Source of the DNA: Sphingobium aromaticiconvertens
Lineage (GTDB): Bacteria; Pseudomonadota; Alphaproteobacteria; Sphingomonadales; Sphingomonadaceae
Length of the DNA: 64,000 bases
Direction: 5' to 3'
Assembly (NCBI RefSeq): GCF_037154075.1
Contig: NZ_JBANRJ010000001.1
Location: forward strand, 4,583,501 to 4,647,500
The notes under the pieces were generated by a model. The model did no database searches, had not been told where the DNA came from, and worked only from the letters and a program-made list of their open reading frames with translations. Numbering within the stretch: the stretch's first letter is position 1; each line of letters opens with the position of its first letter. Below are positions 1 through 9,571 of the stretch, piece after piece. A program made the translations under genes and the position numbers.

Positions 1-1
1 C

Positions 2-508
2 AAGGAATTCTACTGGCACAGCGATTTCGAAACCTGGCATGTCGAAGACGGGATGCCACGCATGCGGGCCTTGTCCATGTCGGTGCTGCTGGCGGAAAAC
101 ACACCGCATAACGGCCCGCTGATGCTGATTCCCGGATCGCACCGTCATTATCTGACCTGCGTCGGTGAAACGCCCGAAGATCACTATCGCCAGTCGCTCA
201 AGAAACAGGAATATGGCGTCCCGGACGAAGACAGCCTGGCCGAACTGGCGCATAAATTCGGGATCGTCGCACCGACCGGCAAGCCGGGATCGGTGGTGAT
301 CTTCGACTGCAACATCATGCATGGGTCGAACGGCAACATCACCCCCTTCCCGCGCGCCAATGCCTTCCTGGTCTATAACGCGGTGTCGAACCGCCTGACT
401 GCGCCCTTCGGCGTCGATACGCCGCGCCCAGCCTTCATTGCTGCGCGTGGTGAGCCGGATGCGATCACGCCCGTCACTGGACCATTGATAGCGCAGGTGC
501 CGGCATGA
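2..508 (+). CDS. ectD: Ectoine hydroxylase EctD, 3' part
   Basis: Fe(II)/2-oxoglutarate dioxygenase that converts ectoine to 5-hydroxyectoine, a cytoplasmic compatible solute. The 5' end lies outside the window; the frame is open from base 2. The visible part begins with the family signature [20 protein letters not shown], which holds the iron-binding HxD pair. The distal iron histidine follows in [14 protein letters not shown], then the C-terminal end typical of EctD. The stop overlaps the aspartokinase start (ATGA), so the two are translationally coupled. The ectABC genes would be expected just upstream. Family assignment is very secure; the missing N-terminus cannot be assessed. Confidence 0.95.
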   Translation, partial: KEFYWHSDFETWHVEDGMPRMRALSMSVLLAENTPHNGPLMLIPGSHRHYLTCVGETPEDHYRQSLKKQEYGVPDEDSLAELAHKFGIVAPTGKPGSVVIFDCNIMHGSNGNITPFPRANAFLVYNAVSNRLTAPFGVDTPRPAFIAARGEPDAITPVTGPLIAQVPA

Positions 509-1947
509 GCAATATCCATAGCGTCGAGAAAATCGGCGGCACATCCATGGCCGCCACCGCGACCCTTTTCGACAATGTGCTGATCGGCGGGCGCAAGGAT
601 GCGGACCTCTATAATCGTATCTTCGTCGTGTCGGCCTATGCCGGCATGACCGACCTGCTGCTGGAGCATAAGAAAAGCGGTGAGCCGGGCGTTTATGCGC
701 GCTTCGTTGCAGATGACAATATCCAGGGCTGGCGCCAGGCAATGGAACGGGTGCGCCGCGCCATGCAGGATCGCAACGCCGCCATGTTCGTGCGCGCCGA
801 CCGGTTGGCCGAGGCGAACGCCTTTGTCGATATACGGATCGACGCCGTCGCCGCCTGCCTGGACGATCTAGCTCGGCTGCGCAGCCATGGCCGTTTCTGC
901 GTCAAAGAACAGTTGATGACGGTGCGCGAGTTGCTCGCTGGCCTTGGCGAAGCGCACAGCGCCCATTCGACGGCGCTGTTGTTGCGCGATCGCGGCGTCA
1001 ACGCGCAGTTCGTTGACCTGACCCTGTGGGACCAGCAGGACATGCGCGAACTGGACGAGCGGATAAGCGAGGTCTTCGCGCCGATCGACCTGACCATCAC
1101 CCTCCCCATCGTCACCGGCTATGCCGGATGCAGTGAGGGCATGGTGCGCCGCTATGCGCGCGGTTATTCCGAAATGACCTTTTCCCGTATTGCCGTCATG
1201 ACGGGTGCGCGTGAGGCGATCATCCACAAGGAATTTCACCTGTCGAGCGCGGACCCGCGGCTGGTGGGCAACCACAAGGCGCGCAAGATCGGCCGCACCA
1301 ATTATGACGTGGCGGACCAGTTGGCGAACCTGGGCATGGAGGCGATCCATCCGGGTGCGGGCCGGGGGTTGCGCCAAACGGATATTCCGCTGCGCGTGCG
1401 CAACACCTTCGACCGGGAGGATGGCGGGACGCTCATTTGCAGCGCTTATGTTTCCGACACGCCCCGCGTCGAGATCGTGACTGGGGTGCGCCATGCGCAG
1501 GCACTCCAGTTTTTCGAGCAGGATATGGTCGGGGTGAAGGGCTATGACGCCGCCATCCTCGAAGCGCTAACCCAACATGGCGCGTGGATCGTCAGCAAGG
1601 CGTCCAACGCCAACACCATCACCCATTATCTGTCGGCGGATGCGGCGACGGTGAAACGGGTGATCGCCGATCTTCAGGCGCGTTATCCCGATGCGGCTAT
1701 CTCGGCCCAGCCGGTGGCGATCGTGTCGGTGATCGGCAGCGACATATCGCGACCGGGGCTGATGACCGACGCATTGCAGGCCCTGGCCGCCGCGCATGTG
1801 CCGATCGTCGCGATGCAGCACCAAATCCGCAATGTCGATGTCCAGTTCATGGTGGACGTCGATCATTATGATGACGCGGTAGGTGCCCTGCACCATGTTC
1901 TGGTGGAAGATGGGACAGGCAAAGCGGAGGCTCGGCGCGCGGCCTGA
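505..1947 (+). CDS. ask_ect: Ectoine-specific aspartate kinase (Ask_Ect)
   Basis: 480 aa. Phosphorylates aspartate, the first step towards aspartate semialdehyde, the ectoine precursor. The N-terminal kinase motif KIGGTSM (residues 9-15) is the variant of KFGGTS found in the specialised aspartokinases of ectoine operons. The amino-acid kinase fold runs to about residue 310 and the ACT-type regulatory tandem follows (region ending [20 protein letters not shown]). The ATG overlaps the ectD stop, so both sit in one operon. Such dedicated enzymes are known to be less feedback-sensitive than housekeeping LysC; that is family knowledge and was not tested here. Confidence 0.92.
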   Translation: MSNIHSVEKIGGTSMAATATLFDNVLIGGRKDADLYNRIFVVSAYAGMTDLLLEHKKSGEPGVYARFVADDNIQGWRQAMERVRRAMQDRNAAMFVRADRLAEANAFVDIRIDAVAACLDDLARLRSHGRFCVKEQLMTVRELLAGLGEAHSAHSTALLLRDRGVNAQFVDLTLWDQQDMRELDERISEVFAPIDLTITLPIVTGYAGCSEGMVRRYARGYSEMTFSRIAVMTGAREAIIHKEFHLSSADPRLVGNHKARKIGRTNYDVADQLANLGMEAIHPGAGRGLRQTDIPLRVRNTFDREDGGTLICSAYVSDTPRVEIVTGVRHAQALQFFEQDMVGVKGYDAAILEALTQHGAWIVSKASNANTITHYLSADAATVKRVIADLQARYPDAAISAQPVAIVSVIGSDISRPGLMTDALQALAAAHVPIVAMQHQIRNVDVQFMVDVDHYDDAVGALHHVLVEDGTGKAEARRAA

Positions 1948-1967
1948 TCCGCGTCCCGTCCGATATC

Positions 1968-3203
1968 ATGTTCGCCGCAATCCATCCCGTCCGCAGCCTG
2001 CTGCTCGCCATCTTCATGTTGATGGCGGGCAGCGGCTTCCTGTCAACGCTGATTGGCCTTCGGCTGGAGCGGGCGGGGGCTGGCACCATGGCAATCGGTG
2101 CAGTCGCCACCGCCTATTTCGGCGGACTGGTGATCGGCGCGCTGCGTGCGGGCGGCATCGTGCGCGAAGTCGGGCATATCCGCGCCTTTGCCGCTTTTGT
2201 GTCGCTGCTATCTGCCAGCACGCTGGCTTACGCGCTTGTGCAGTTTCCACTCTTTTGGACGATGCTGCGACTGATCGACGGCATTTGCGTCGCCGGCGTG
2301 TTCATCTGCCTGGAAAGCTGGCTCAACGACCGGGCCGAGGCGGAAACGCGCGGCAGCGTACTCGCCGCCTATATGGTCGCGCTCTATTCAGGGCAGGCGG
2401 TCGGGCAATTGCTGCTGGCGGCGAGCGGCACGCTGCCTGCCGTGCCCTTCCAGCTGGCCTCCATCCTCATTTCCCTGGCGATCATTCCGCTCTGCCTGAC
2501 GCGCAGCGCTGCGCCCGCGCCGGTGGAGGCGCAGGCCTTTTCGATCCGTGCCCTCTATGCCGCATCGCCGCTCGGCACATTCGGCGCGGTCACGACCGGG
2601 CTGATGCTGGGCGCTTTCTACGGCATGGCGGCCGTTCATGTGCGGCGGCTGGGGCTGGATCTGGGCGCGACTGCCAGCTTCATGACGATCGTGATCCTGG
2701 GCGGCGTGGCGCTGCAATGGCCGCTCGGTCGCTTATCGGACCGGCTCGATCGGCGGCGCGTGATCGTGGGCTGCTTCGCGGCCACCATGGCCGTTTGCCT
2801 GATGCTGACTATGCTGGTGTCTGCAGGGCCATTGCTTCTGGGTTTGGGAGCGTTGTTTGGCGGCCTCAGCTTCGCCCTCTATCCGCTGTGCGTCGCGCAT
2901 TGCAACGACCGGCTGCTGGCTACGGAGCGAGTGGCGGCGAGCGGCCGACTGGTGCTGCTTTATTCGGTTGGCGCCGCGATCGGCCCGCTGGGTGCGGCCA
3001 TGCTGATGAGCGTCGCTCCGGGGGGTGGCCTGTTTCTTTTCATCGCCCTGTGCGCGGGAGCGACGCTTGCGTTCGGCCTGTGGCGTCAGACCGCTACACC
3101 GTCCGTGCCGGTGCCAGACCAGCAGGATTTTCAGATCGTTCCGCGCACGACGCCGATGGCATCCTTGCTCGATCCCAATACCGCAGATGGACATATGTCA
3201 TGA
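1968..3203 (+). CDS. MFS transporter, YcaD-like
   Basis: 411 aa, 12 predicted hydrophobic segments, major facilitator superfamily. The N-terminal half resembles the YcaD/MFS-1 type (MLMAGSGFLSTLIGLRLERA), and the loop RLSDRLDRRRVIVGC after about residue 250 is the typical MFS motif A of the second half. Substrate is unknown. It lies 20 bp after the aspartokinase gene and its stop overlaps the next transporter start, so it belongs to the ectoine/osmostress operon. Export or import of a compatible solute or precursor is an inference from position only. Confidence 0.8.
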   Translation: MFAAIHPVRSLLLAIFMLMAGSGFLSTLIGLRLERAGAGTMAIGAVATAYFGGLVIGALRAGGIVREVGHIRAFAAFVSLLSASTLAYALVQFPLFWTMLRLIDGICVAGVFICLESWLNDRAEAETRGSVLAAYMVALYSGQAVGQLLLAASGTLPAVPFQLASILISLAIIPLCLTRSAAPAPVEAQAFSIRALYAASPLGTFGAVTTGLMLGAFYGMAAVHVRRLGLDLGATASFMTIVILGGVALQWPLGRLSDRLDRRRVIVGCFAATMAVCLMLTMLVSAGPLLLGLGALFGGLSFALYPLCVAHCNDRLLATERVAASGRLVLLYSVGAAIGPLGAAMLMSVAPGGGLFLFIALCAGATLAFGLWRQTATPSVPVPDQQDFQIVPRTTPMASLLDPNTADGHMS

Positions 3204-4531
3204 CCACCTCCACACCTATCCATTCGCCACCTCAGGACAGGGTCGATGACGCCACGCTACGCCGGGCCATCGCCGCCTCTGCGCTCGGCAATGCGACTGA
3301 ATGGTTCGACTATGGCATCTATGCCTATGGCGTCACCTATATTTCGGCCGCGCTATTTCCCGGCGACGTCGATGATGCCGTGCTGTTCGCGCTGGCGACC
3401 TTCGCCATTTCCTTCCTTGTGCGGCCATTGGGCGGACTGTTCTGGGGACCGCTGGGCGATCGACTGGGGCGCAAATCTGTGCTAGCGCTTACCATATTGC
3501 TGATGTCCGGCGCGACGCTGGCGGTCGGCCTCATCCCATCCTACGCGCAGATCGGTTGGGGCGCGCCTGCGCTGCTGATCGGGCTGCGCATGGTACAGGG
3601 CTTTTCCACCGGCGGCGAATATGGCGGCGCGGCAACCTTCATGGCCGAATATGCGCCCGACGACCGGCGCGGCTTCTATGGCAGTTTTCTGGAGTTCGGC
3701 ACGTTGGCGGGCTTTTCCTTTGGCGCCGTGCTGATGCTTGGCTTCTCGCTGTTGCTGGGGGACGCGGCAATGCATGATTGGGGCTGGCGCATCCCATTCC
3801 TGGTCGCAGCCCCCATGGGCCTTGTCGGCATGTATCTGCGATCGAGGATGGAGGACACGCCAGTCTTTCGCGAACAGGCCGTCGAAGGCAGCGGATCGCC
3901 TCCGCTCAGAACGTTGATGCGCGACCATTGGCGACCAATGCTGGTCGTGAGTGGGTTGGTCGTGGCGCTCAACGTCGTCAACTATACGCTGCTCAGCTAC
4001 ATGCCGACCTATTTGCAGCGGCGCATCGGCCTCTCGCCGGACGAAGCGCTGGTCGTGCCGATCATCGGCATGGTCTTCATGATGTTCTTCCTGCCGTTCG
4101 CGGGCCATCTGTCGGATCGGATCGGGCGCAAACCGATGTGGCGCCTGTCGCTGATCGGGCTTCTGCTGAGTATATTGCCGCTCTACATGCTGATGGCGAC
4201 GGGGTTCGTCGGTGCGATCATGGGCTTCGCGCTGCTAGGCCTGCTCTATGTGCCACAACTGGCCACGATTTCCGCGACCTTCCCGGCGCTGTTCCCGACG
4301 CCTGTTCGGTTCGCAGGCTTCGCGATCGCCTACAACATGTCCACGTCGCTGTTCGGTGGAACCGCGCCTGCAATCGGCAGCAGTCTGATCCGCGCCACCG
4401 GCAACGACCTGATGCCGGCATTTTACATGATGATGGCCTGCGTCGTCGGCCTTATCGCGCTCTGCTTCATGCCCGAAACGGCTGGGCGTTCGCTGCATGA
4501 AAATGTCTTCGCCGATCGGACGGGCACATGA
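3200..4531 (+). CDS. ProP-type MFS proton symporter (compatible solute uptake)
   Basis: 443 aa. The start was chosen at the ATG overlapping the previous stop (ATGA); the frame stays open far upstream but that part is out-of-frame shadow. The N-terminus has the metabolite:H+ symporter signature ASALGNATEWFDYGIYAYGV, and motif A copies are GDRLGRKSVLALT and SDRIGRKPMWRLS. These are hallmarks of the ProP family, which takes up proline, glycine betaine and ectoine. The context, between ectoine genes and a mechanosensitive channel, supports osmolyte uptake. The long C-terminal coiled coil of E. coli ProP is absent. The exact substrate is inferred. Confidence 0.85.
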   Translation: MTTSTPIHSPPQDRVDDATLRRAIAASALGNATEWFDYGIYAYGVTYISAALFPGDVDDAVLFALATFAISFLVRPLGGLFWGPLGDRLGRKSVLALTILLMSGATLAVGLIPSYAQIGWGAPALLIGLRMVQGFSTGGEYGGAATFMAEYAPDDRRGFYGSFLEFGTLAGFSFGAVLMLGFSLLLGDAAMHDWGWRIPFLVAAPMGLVGMYLRSRMEDTPVFREQAVEGSGSPPLRTLMRDHWRPMLVVSGLVVALNVVNYTLLSYMPTYLQRRIGLSPDEALVVPIIGMVFMMFFLPFAGHLSDRIGRKPMWRLSLIGLLLSILPLYMLMATGFVGAIMGFALLGLLYVPQLATISATFPALFPTPVRFAGFAIAYNMSTSLFGGTAPAIGSSLIRATGNDLMPAFYMMMACVVGLIALCFMPETAGRSLHENVFADRTGT

Positions 4532-5781
4532 CATGGATGACTGACAATATCATGGCTGTCGTGACCGGCGGCCATTTCGATCAACCCTGGTTGCAGGCAA
4601 TGTTGGCGATCATGCTGCTGATCGCGATCGCCTGGATAGCGAACTGGGTCGCAAAACGCCTTGTCCTCACATTGGTCGTCAAGCTGCTGGAGCGTCGGCC
4701 TTTCGCCCTGGAAGCCCAGCATCTGGGGTCGATTGTCGCCCGGCTTTCGAACATCGTGCCGGCGCTGATCATCCAGGTGGGGATCGAGAGTGTCCCGCAC
4801 CTTCCCGGTTGGATCGCTCTTTTCATCCGCAGCCTGTGCGCAGCCTTCATCATCCTGACCATCGCGATCGCGCTCAGCGGCGGGCTTGGTCTGATGAACG
4901 ATCTGTATCAGCGGCGCCCCGATGCCGCCAACCGACCGATCAAAGGCTATGTCCAGGTCGGCAAGCTGATCATCTACGCCGCGGCGGCCATATTGGGGAT
5001 CGCGGCGCTGATGAACCAGTCCCCGTTGCTGTTGTTGTCGGGGCTTGGCGCGATGGCGGCTGTCCTGATGCTGGTGTTCAAGGACACCATATTATCCCTG
5101 GTGGCATCGGTTCAGATCGGCTCTAACGATATGGTCCGCGTGGGCGACTGGATCGAAATGCCGCAACTCGACGCCAATGGCGACGTGATCGATATCGCCC
5201 TGCATACGGTCAAGATCCAGAATTTCGACAAGACCATCACGACCATTCCAACCTACCGCCTGATCACGGAAAGCTTTCGCAACTGGCGCGGGATGCAGGA
5301 ATCTGGCGGTCGGCGGATCATGCGATCCCTGGCCATCGACCAGAATAGCATTCGGTTTCTGGACGGCGAGGAACTGGCGGACCTGTCCCGCTTCGGCCTG
5401 TTGCGTGAGCATCTTGAAGCAAAGCGGGATGATCTCGATCGATGGAACAGGAAACATGCTCATGATCAGATACTCGATAGCCGTCGGCTGACCAACATCG
5501 GCAGCTTTCGGGCCTATATCCTTGCCTACCTCAAGGCACGGCCGGATATTGCGGTGAACAAGACCTTGCTGGTACGCCAACTTGCGCCGACGGAAGATGG
5601 ATTGCCGCTGGAAATCTACGCCTTCGCTTCCACAGTCCTATGGGCGGAATATGAAGATATTCAGGCCGATATCTTCGATCACCTCGTTGCCATCATGCCA
5701 GAATTCGGACTGCGGTTGTTCCAGCGCCCTGCGGGTTCGGATCTGCAACGTGCAACGGACCGACAACTAGGCCGGAGCTGA
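4528..5781 (+). CDS. MscS-family mechanosensitive channel, YbdG-like
   Basis: 417 aa, ATGA-coupled to the ProP-like gene. Inner-membrane channel that would release solutes on hypo-osmotic shock. Several N-terminal membrane segments are followed by the pore-lining and beta domain, with SGLGAMAAVLMLVFKDTILS and GDWIEMPQLDANGDVIDIAL. The YbdG-subfamily block GGRRIMRSLAID is present, as is an extended cytosolic C-terminus. Placing a release valve at the end of an osmolyte synthesis/uptake operon makes physiological sense: synthesis, uptake and emergency efflux are expressed together. Confidence 0.88.
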   Translation: MTWMTDNIMAVVTGGHFDQPWLQAMLAIMLLIAIAWIANWVAKRLVLTLVVKLLERRPFALEAQHLGSIVARLSNIVPALIIQVGIESVPHLPGWIALFIRSLCAAFIILTIAIALSGGLGLMNDLYQRRPDAANRPIKGYVQVGKLIIYAAAAILGIAALMNQSPLLLLSGLGAMAAVLMLVFKDTILSLVASVQIGSNDMVRVGDWIEMPQLDANGDVIDIALHTVKIQNFDKTITTIPTYRLITESFRNWRGMQESGGRRIMRSLAIDQNSIRFLDGEELADLSRFGLLREHLEAKRDDLDRWNRKHAHDQILDSRRLTNIGSFRAYILAYLKARPDIAVNKTLLVRQLAPTEDGLPLEIYAFASTVLWAEYEDIQADIFDHLVAIMPEFGLRLFQRPAGSDLQRATDRQLGRS

Positions 5782-6087
5782 CCCAAATCAGCCGCTCGGC
5801 GATCAATCCTTGTTTTCCGGACTCTGACCGCCCGGCTTTCCATGTCTTGTTCGCAAAACAGCCTACCTTGACATAAGCTGCTCCCTAGCAATCATAAACG
5901 GCTTGAACCAACGCGCCATGTTGCACTGCGACAAATTTGCAGCTAGTGGGGCGGCAATCGCATGGACCCGGTGCAATTCCGGGTGGCTATTCCGGCCGCC
6001 GATCCGCCGGACAACGCACTTCGCACCCAAATATCATGCCGCTATTCAACGGCGGCGCAGCTGCGATTTTTGCGGAATAATCCATTT
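5782..6087. other. Intergenic region between mscS and sulP
   Basis: 306 bp without a supportable gene. An open frame reaches upstream of the SulP start from 5962, but its sequence is low-complexity and unlike SulP N-termini, so it is treated as leader. No strong terminator or promoter was identified. Base composition becomes less GC-rich here, as in the following gene. Confidence 0.5.
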
Positions 6088-7569
6088 ATGAACATCACGT
6101 CCTTAGCTCGGTACCGTGCTGAATGGCTCAACGATGCCATCGGCGCTCGTCGCGATATGTTGGCCGGCATGGTCGGCACTTTCGCGCTCATTCCGGAGGT
6201 GATCGCCTTTTCCTTCGTCGCTGGCATTGATCCTGAGGTTGGCCTTTTCGCCTCCTTCGTGATCGGCATTGTCATTGCTTTTGCTGGAGGCCGACCGGCG
6301 ATGATCTCGGGCGCTGCTGGCTCGGTCGCACTCGTTGTAGCAGCCTTAGTTCATAGCCACGGCCTTCAATATCTTCTTGTCGCGACCCTTTTGGCGGGCG
6401 TCCTTCAGATCGTCTTTGGCCTGCTTAAGCTAGACGTCCTTCTACGTTTTGTTTCGCGCTCCGTCCGAACGGGCTTTGTAAACGCCTTGGCGATCCTCAT
6501 TTTTTCTGCGCAGGTGCCGCAAATGCTTGGCGTAACCTGGCACACCTATGCGATGATCGTTTCGGGTCTCGGAATAATCTATCTGCTGCCTCGCCTAACG
6601 ACGGCCATCCCCTCGCCGCTTATCTGCATCGTTGTCCTGACGCTAATCAGCATCGCTTACCCAATGCCGATCCATACTGTCTCTGATTTGGGTCGTTTGC
6701 CCGCGTCACTTCCCTCATTCCATGTTCCCGACTTTCCGCTCAATCTTGAAGCTTTCTGGATTGTGGCACCTTACGCTTTCGCAATGGCAGCAGTTGGCTT
6801 GCTGGAATCGATGATGACCGCGAGCGTGGTTGATGAACTCACTGAAACGACCAGCTCGAAGGCACAGGAATGTACGGGCTTGGGCCTCGCAAATGTTGCT
6901 GCCGGTCTTTTCGGAGGCATCGCGGGTTGCGGCATGATCGGGCAAACCGTTGGCAATGTGCGGTATGGCGGCCGAGGACGTCTTTCGACCCTCGTCGCTG
7001 GCGTTTTCCTGCTGGTCGTCATGGTTCCGCTGCGTTCATGGATCGCTCAAGTACCAGTCGCGGCGCTCGTCGCGATCATGATCATGGTTTCCATCAGCAC
7101 ATTCTCTTGGGGATCGCTATCTGACCTTGCACGACATCCGAAGGTATCCGGCGTGGTTATGTTGGCCACGGTGGCGGTGACTGTCGCCACGCACGACCTG
7201 TCCGCAGGCGTTGCCGTTGGCGTGCTGCTCAGTAGCGTGTTCTTCGCTTTCAAGGTGACAAAATTGATGCGCGTCAAGGAGGAACTCGATCCGCGAACCA
7301 GTACGAGAACATACATCGTGTCTGGTCAAATTTTCTTCGCCAGCGCAGAGATTTTTGCTGACCAGTTTGATCTGCGCGATACGGCGCAAAAGATCCGGAT
7401 CGACCTCACGGCGGCGCATCTCTGGGATGTTACGGCTGTCGGCGCTTTGGAAAACGTCGTTACAAAGATGCGCCGACATGGGATGAGCGTGGAATTGATC
7501 GGTCTTAACCAAGCCAGTGCGATCCTAGTCGACCGGCACGCGCCGCTCGTTCGAGAGGCCACAGCCTAA
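6088..7569 (+). CDS. SulP family anion transporter with STAS domain
   Basis: 493 aa from the ATG at 6088 (MNITSLARYRAEWLND), preferred over an upstream extension because SulP proteins start just before the first helix block. The SulP core includes GMVGTFALIPEVIAFSFVAG and AAVGLLESMMTASVVDELT, and a C-terminal STAS domain begins near residue 410 (FFASAEIFADQFD). SulP proteins exchange or co-transport sulfate, bicarbonate or dicarboxylates; the substrate cannot be read from the sequence. Codon use is visibly less GC-biased than the preceding operon, a possible sign of separate acquisition. Confidence 0.85.
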   Translation: MNITSLARYRAEWLNDAIGARRDMLAGMVGTFALIPEVIAFSFVAGIDPEVGLFASFVIGIVIAFAGGRPAMISGAAGSVALVVAALVHSHGLQYLLVATLLAGVLQIVFGLLKLDVLLRFVSRSVRTGFVNALAILIFSAQVPQMLGVTWHTYAMIVSGLGIIYLLPRLTTAIPSPLICIVVLTLISIAYPMPIHTVSDLGRLPASLPSFHVPDFPLNLEAFWIVAPYAFAMAAVGLLESMMTASVVDELTETTSSKAQECTGLGLANVAAGLFGGIAGCGMIGQTVGNVRYGGRGRLSTLVAGVFLLVVMVPLRSWIAQVPVAALVAIMIMVSISTFSWGSLSDLARHPKVSGVVMLATVAVTVATHDLSAGVAVGVLLSSVFFAFKVTKLMRVKEELDPRTSTRTYIVSGQIFFASAEIFADQFDLRDTAQKIRIDLTAAHLWDVTAVGALENVVTKMRRHGMSVELIGLNQASAILVDRHAPLVREATA

Positions 7570-7716
7570 TGGTACGCCTCCGCCTATGATGTCGGTAGAG
7601 TCAGGAAGGTGACCGGCACACTTCCGTTACAAGCCCCATACTGCTGTGGTGCAATATCATGCCTCCTGACCTAGCGAGGCCAACGCTTTCCCGGGTCAAC
7701 GTCAACCAGATTCAAT

Positions 7717-7845
7717 TGACCGACATAACAGTCACGAATGGCTTTTATGCCCGACCTCGCGGTCATTCTATTGATTGTTAATTCCCTGCGTGATATTGAC
7801 CGTTATGGCGGTCCTCAAGCTAGTTAATGACCGCTATAACAAGCA
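7717..7845. promoter_or_regulatory. Four operator-like repeats upstream of hipB-like gene
   Basis: Four 18-bp sites fit TGACCG-N6-CGGTCA: 7717-7734 (one mismatch), 7748-7765 (one mismatch), 7797-7814 (one mismatch) and 7828-7845 (right half degenerate). Start-to-start spacings are 31, 49 and 31 bp. The last site ends 11 bp before the chosen HipB start. HipB-type antitoxins of E. coli are known to bind several operators in their own promoter, so autoregulation is the natural reading. Confidence 0.7.
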
Positions 7846-7856
7846 TTGAGGCCAAT

Positions 7857-8192
7857 ATGAACGCGCATACCCGCACATATTCTCGCGTGACGCGCGAAGC
7901 GCTGACCATGATGGGTGGACTCATTCGTCTTGGGCGCAAACAGCGCAAGATGTCGGAAGCTGACCTTTCAGCCCGGATCGGCATCGCGCGCAGCACGCTA
8001 CAGCTCATTGAGAAGGGTCATCCCAAAGTAGAAATCGGGCTGGTATTTGAGGCCGCGACTCTAGTGGGCGTGCCGTTATTCGTTGACGAACCTTCGCGGC
8101 TCGCTCCCGAGATTTCGAGGGTCAACGACAAGCTGGCACTCCTCCCGCAGGCGGTTCGGCATCCGCGCTCGGAGGTGAAAGATGACTTCTGA
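7857..8192 (+). CDS. HipB-like HTH antitoxin/autoregulator
   Basis: 111 aa with an XRE-type helix-turn-helix at about residues 15-70 (LIRLGRKQRKMSEADLSARI, then STLQLIEKGHPKVEIGLVF). The ATG at 7857 is chosen over 7827 because TTGAGG lies just upstream and because 7827 falls inside the fourth operator-like repeat. The gene overlaps hipA by 11 bp. By family role it binds the operator array and neutralises the HipA-like kinase. The sequence supports a DNA-binding antitoxin; neutralisation is inferred from pairing. Confidence 0.85.
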   Translation: MNAHTRTYSRVTREALTMMGGLIRLGRKQRKMSEADLSARIGIARSTLQLIEKGHPKVEIGLVFEAATLVGVPLFVDEPSRLAPEISRVNDKLALLPQAVRHPRSEVKDDF

Positions 8193-9498
8193 TCGCCCTC
8201 GGCCTGTCACTGCGGTTGCCGCTCAAGGTCCTATCCTGCCAGCCACCGAAGCATTCGTGTGGATATGGCTACCGGGGTCGCTTGAACCCATCATCGCCGG
8301 GCGGATCGAATTGAACGGAGATGTTTATACCTTCAACTATGGTCGTTCTTATCTTGAACGTGCCGACGCTATGCCAATCTATGCACCGGAGTTGCCTCTC
8401 CAGCGTGGCAGGATCATCCCGCAAACCCCGCTGGATATAGCCGGCTGCTTGCGAGACGGCGCTCCGGACGCATGGGGGCGTCGAATCATCATCAATCGTC
8501 TAACCGGCCTTCGCAGCAACGCAGCGCACAATGTCGAGTTCGACGAACTGACCTACATGCTCAATTCGGGCTCCGACCGCATTGGCGCGCTCGATTTCCA
8601 GACGTCAGCCGATCGGTATCAGCCTCGTGAGCAGGACAATGCGGCGCTCGAGGAACTGCTGGAAGCGGCCGAACGGGTTGAGAGGGGCGAGCCCATCCCC
8701 CAGACTCTCGACAACGCGCTGTTCCATGGGAGTTCCATCGGCGGCGCACGTCCCAAAGCCTTGATCCAGGACGGCGAGGACAAGTTCATCGCCAAATTCT
8801 CGGCGACAAACGATACCATGGCCGTCGTGAAGGCCGAGTTTGTTGCCATGCGCCTGGCGGCAGAGGTAGGGCTGGACGTCGCGCCAGTCCGCCTGGCGAG
8901 GGCAAGTGGCAAGGACGTCCTGCTCGTTCGCCGCTTCGACCGCGAATGGAACGGTACTGGCTGGACACGCCGCGCAATGGTCTCTGCCCTGACCATGTTC
9001 GGGCTGGGGGAAATGCAGGCACGCTATGCCAGCTATGTCGATCTGGCCGAAATGGTGCGCACGCGTTTTACCGATCCGCAAGCGACGCTGCGCGAACTGT
9101 TCGGGCGCCTGGTCTTCAACGTGCTGACGGGCAACACCGATGACCATGCCCGCAACCATGCCGCTTTCTGGGATGGCGCCAACCTCACGCTGACAAAGGC
9201 ATACGACATATGCCCGCAGCCACGTAACGGCCGGGAGGCCAATCAGGCGATGTTGGTGAATGGCGAGGATAAGCGCAGCCTTGTGGAAAGCTGCCGATTG
9301 TCGGCGTCAAACTTCCTGTTGAGTGACCGGGATGCCCGCGATCTGATCAACCATCAGGTCACTTCGATCACCCAATTATGGGGCGACATTTGCGACGAAG
9401 CCGAGTTGAGTAGGGTAGATCGCGGATATCTATGGCGACGCCAGTTCCTCAATGACTATGCTTTCGAAGGCTATGCCGATGGCGCGCCGCAGCTTTGA
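8182..9498 (+). CDS. HipA-like Ser/Thr kinase toxin
   Basis: 438 aa, type II toxin-antitoxin kinase family. The N-terminal HipA_N-like domain includes LDIAGCLRDGAPDAWGRRII. The ATP-binding loop is GSSIGGARPKALIQ (about residue 183). The catalytic segment is LTGNTDDHARNHAAFW (about 315-330), and AYDICPQPR is the metal-binding region. Length is normal for HipA (about 440). E. coli HipA phosphorylates glutamyl-tRNA synthetase; other homologues use other targets, so the target here is open. It overlaps hipB, consistent with coupled translation. Confidence 0.9.
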   Translation: MTSDRPRPVTAVAAQGPILPATEAFVWIWLPGSLEPIIAGRIELNGDVYTFNYGRSYLERADAMPIYAPELPLQRGRIIPQTPLDIAGCLRDGAPDAWGRRIIINRLTGLRSNAAHNVEFDELTYMLNSGSDRIGALDFQTSADRYQPREQDNAALEELLEAAERVERGEPIPQTLDNALFHGSSIGGARPKALIQDGEDKFIAKFSATNDTMAVVKAEFVAMRLAAEVGLDVAPVRLARASGKDVLLVRRFDREWNGTGWTRRAMVSALTMFGLGEMQARYASYVDLAEMVRTRFTDPQATLRELFGRLVFNVLTGNTDDHARNHAAFWDGANLTLTKAYDICPQPRNGREANQAMLVNGEDKRSLVESCRLSASNFLLSDRDARDLINHQVTSITQLWGDICDEAELSRVDRGYLWRRQFLNDYAFEGYADGAPQL

Positions 9499-9571
9499 GC
9501 GCGGGTTGCGGCAGACATGGAAAAGCCAATATCCGTAAAAGCCGGTATCCGCGCAAGCGCATGGGCCACGA

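Noticed and set aside
868..1494. 208-codon frame on the minus strand
   Set aside because: Lies entirely opposite the aspartokinase gene and has the His/Arg-rich composition of an antisense shadow.
1883..4531. 882-codon frame covering two transporter genes
   Set aside because: Its first 439 codons are the out-of-frame shadow of the YcaD-like MFS gene; the real ProP-like gene starts at 3200.
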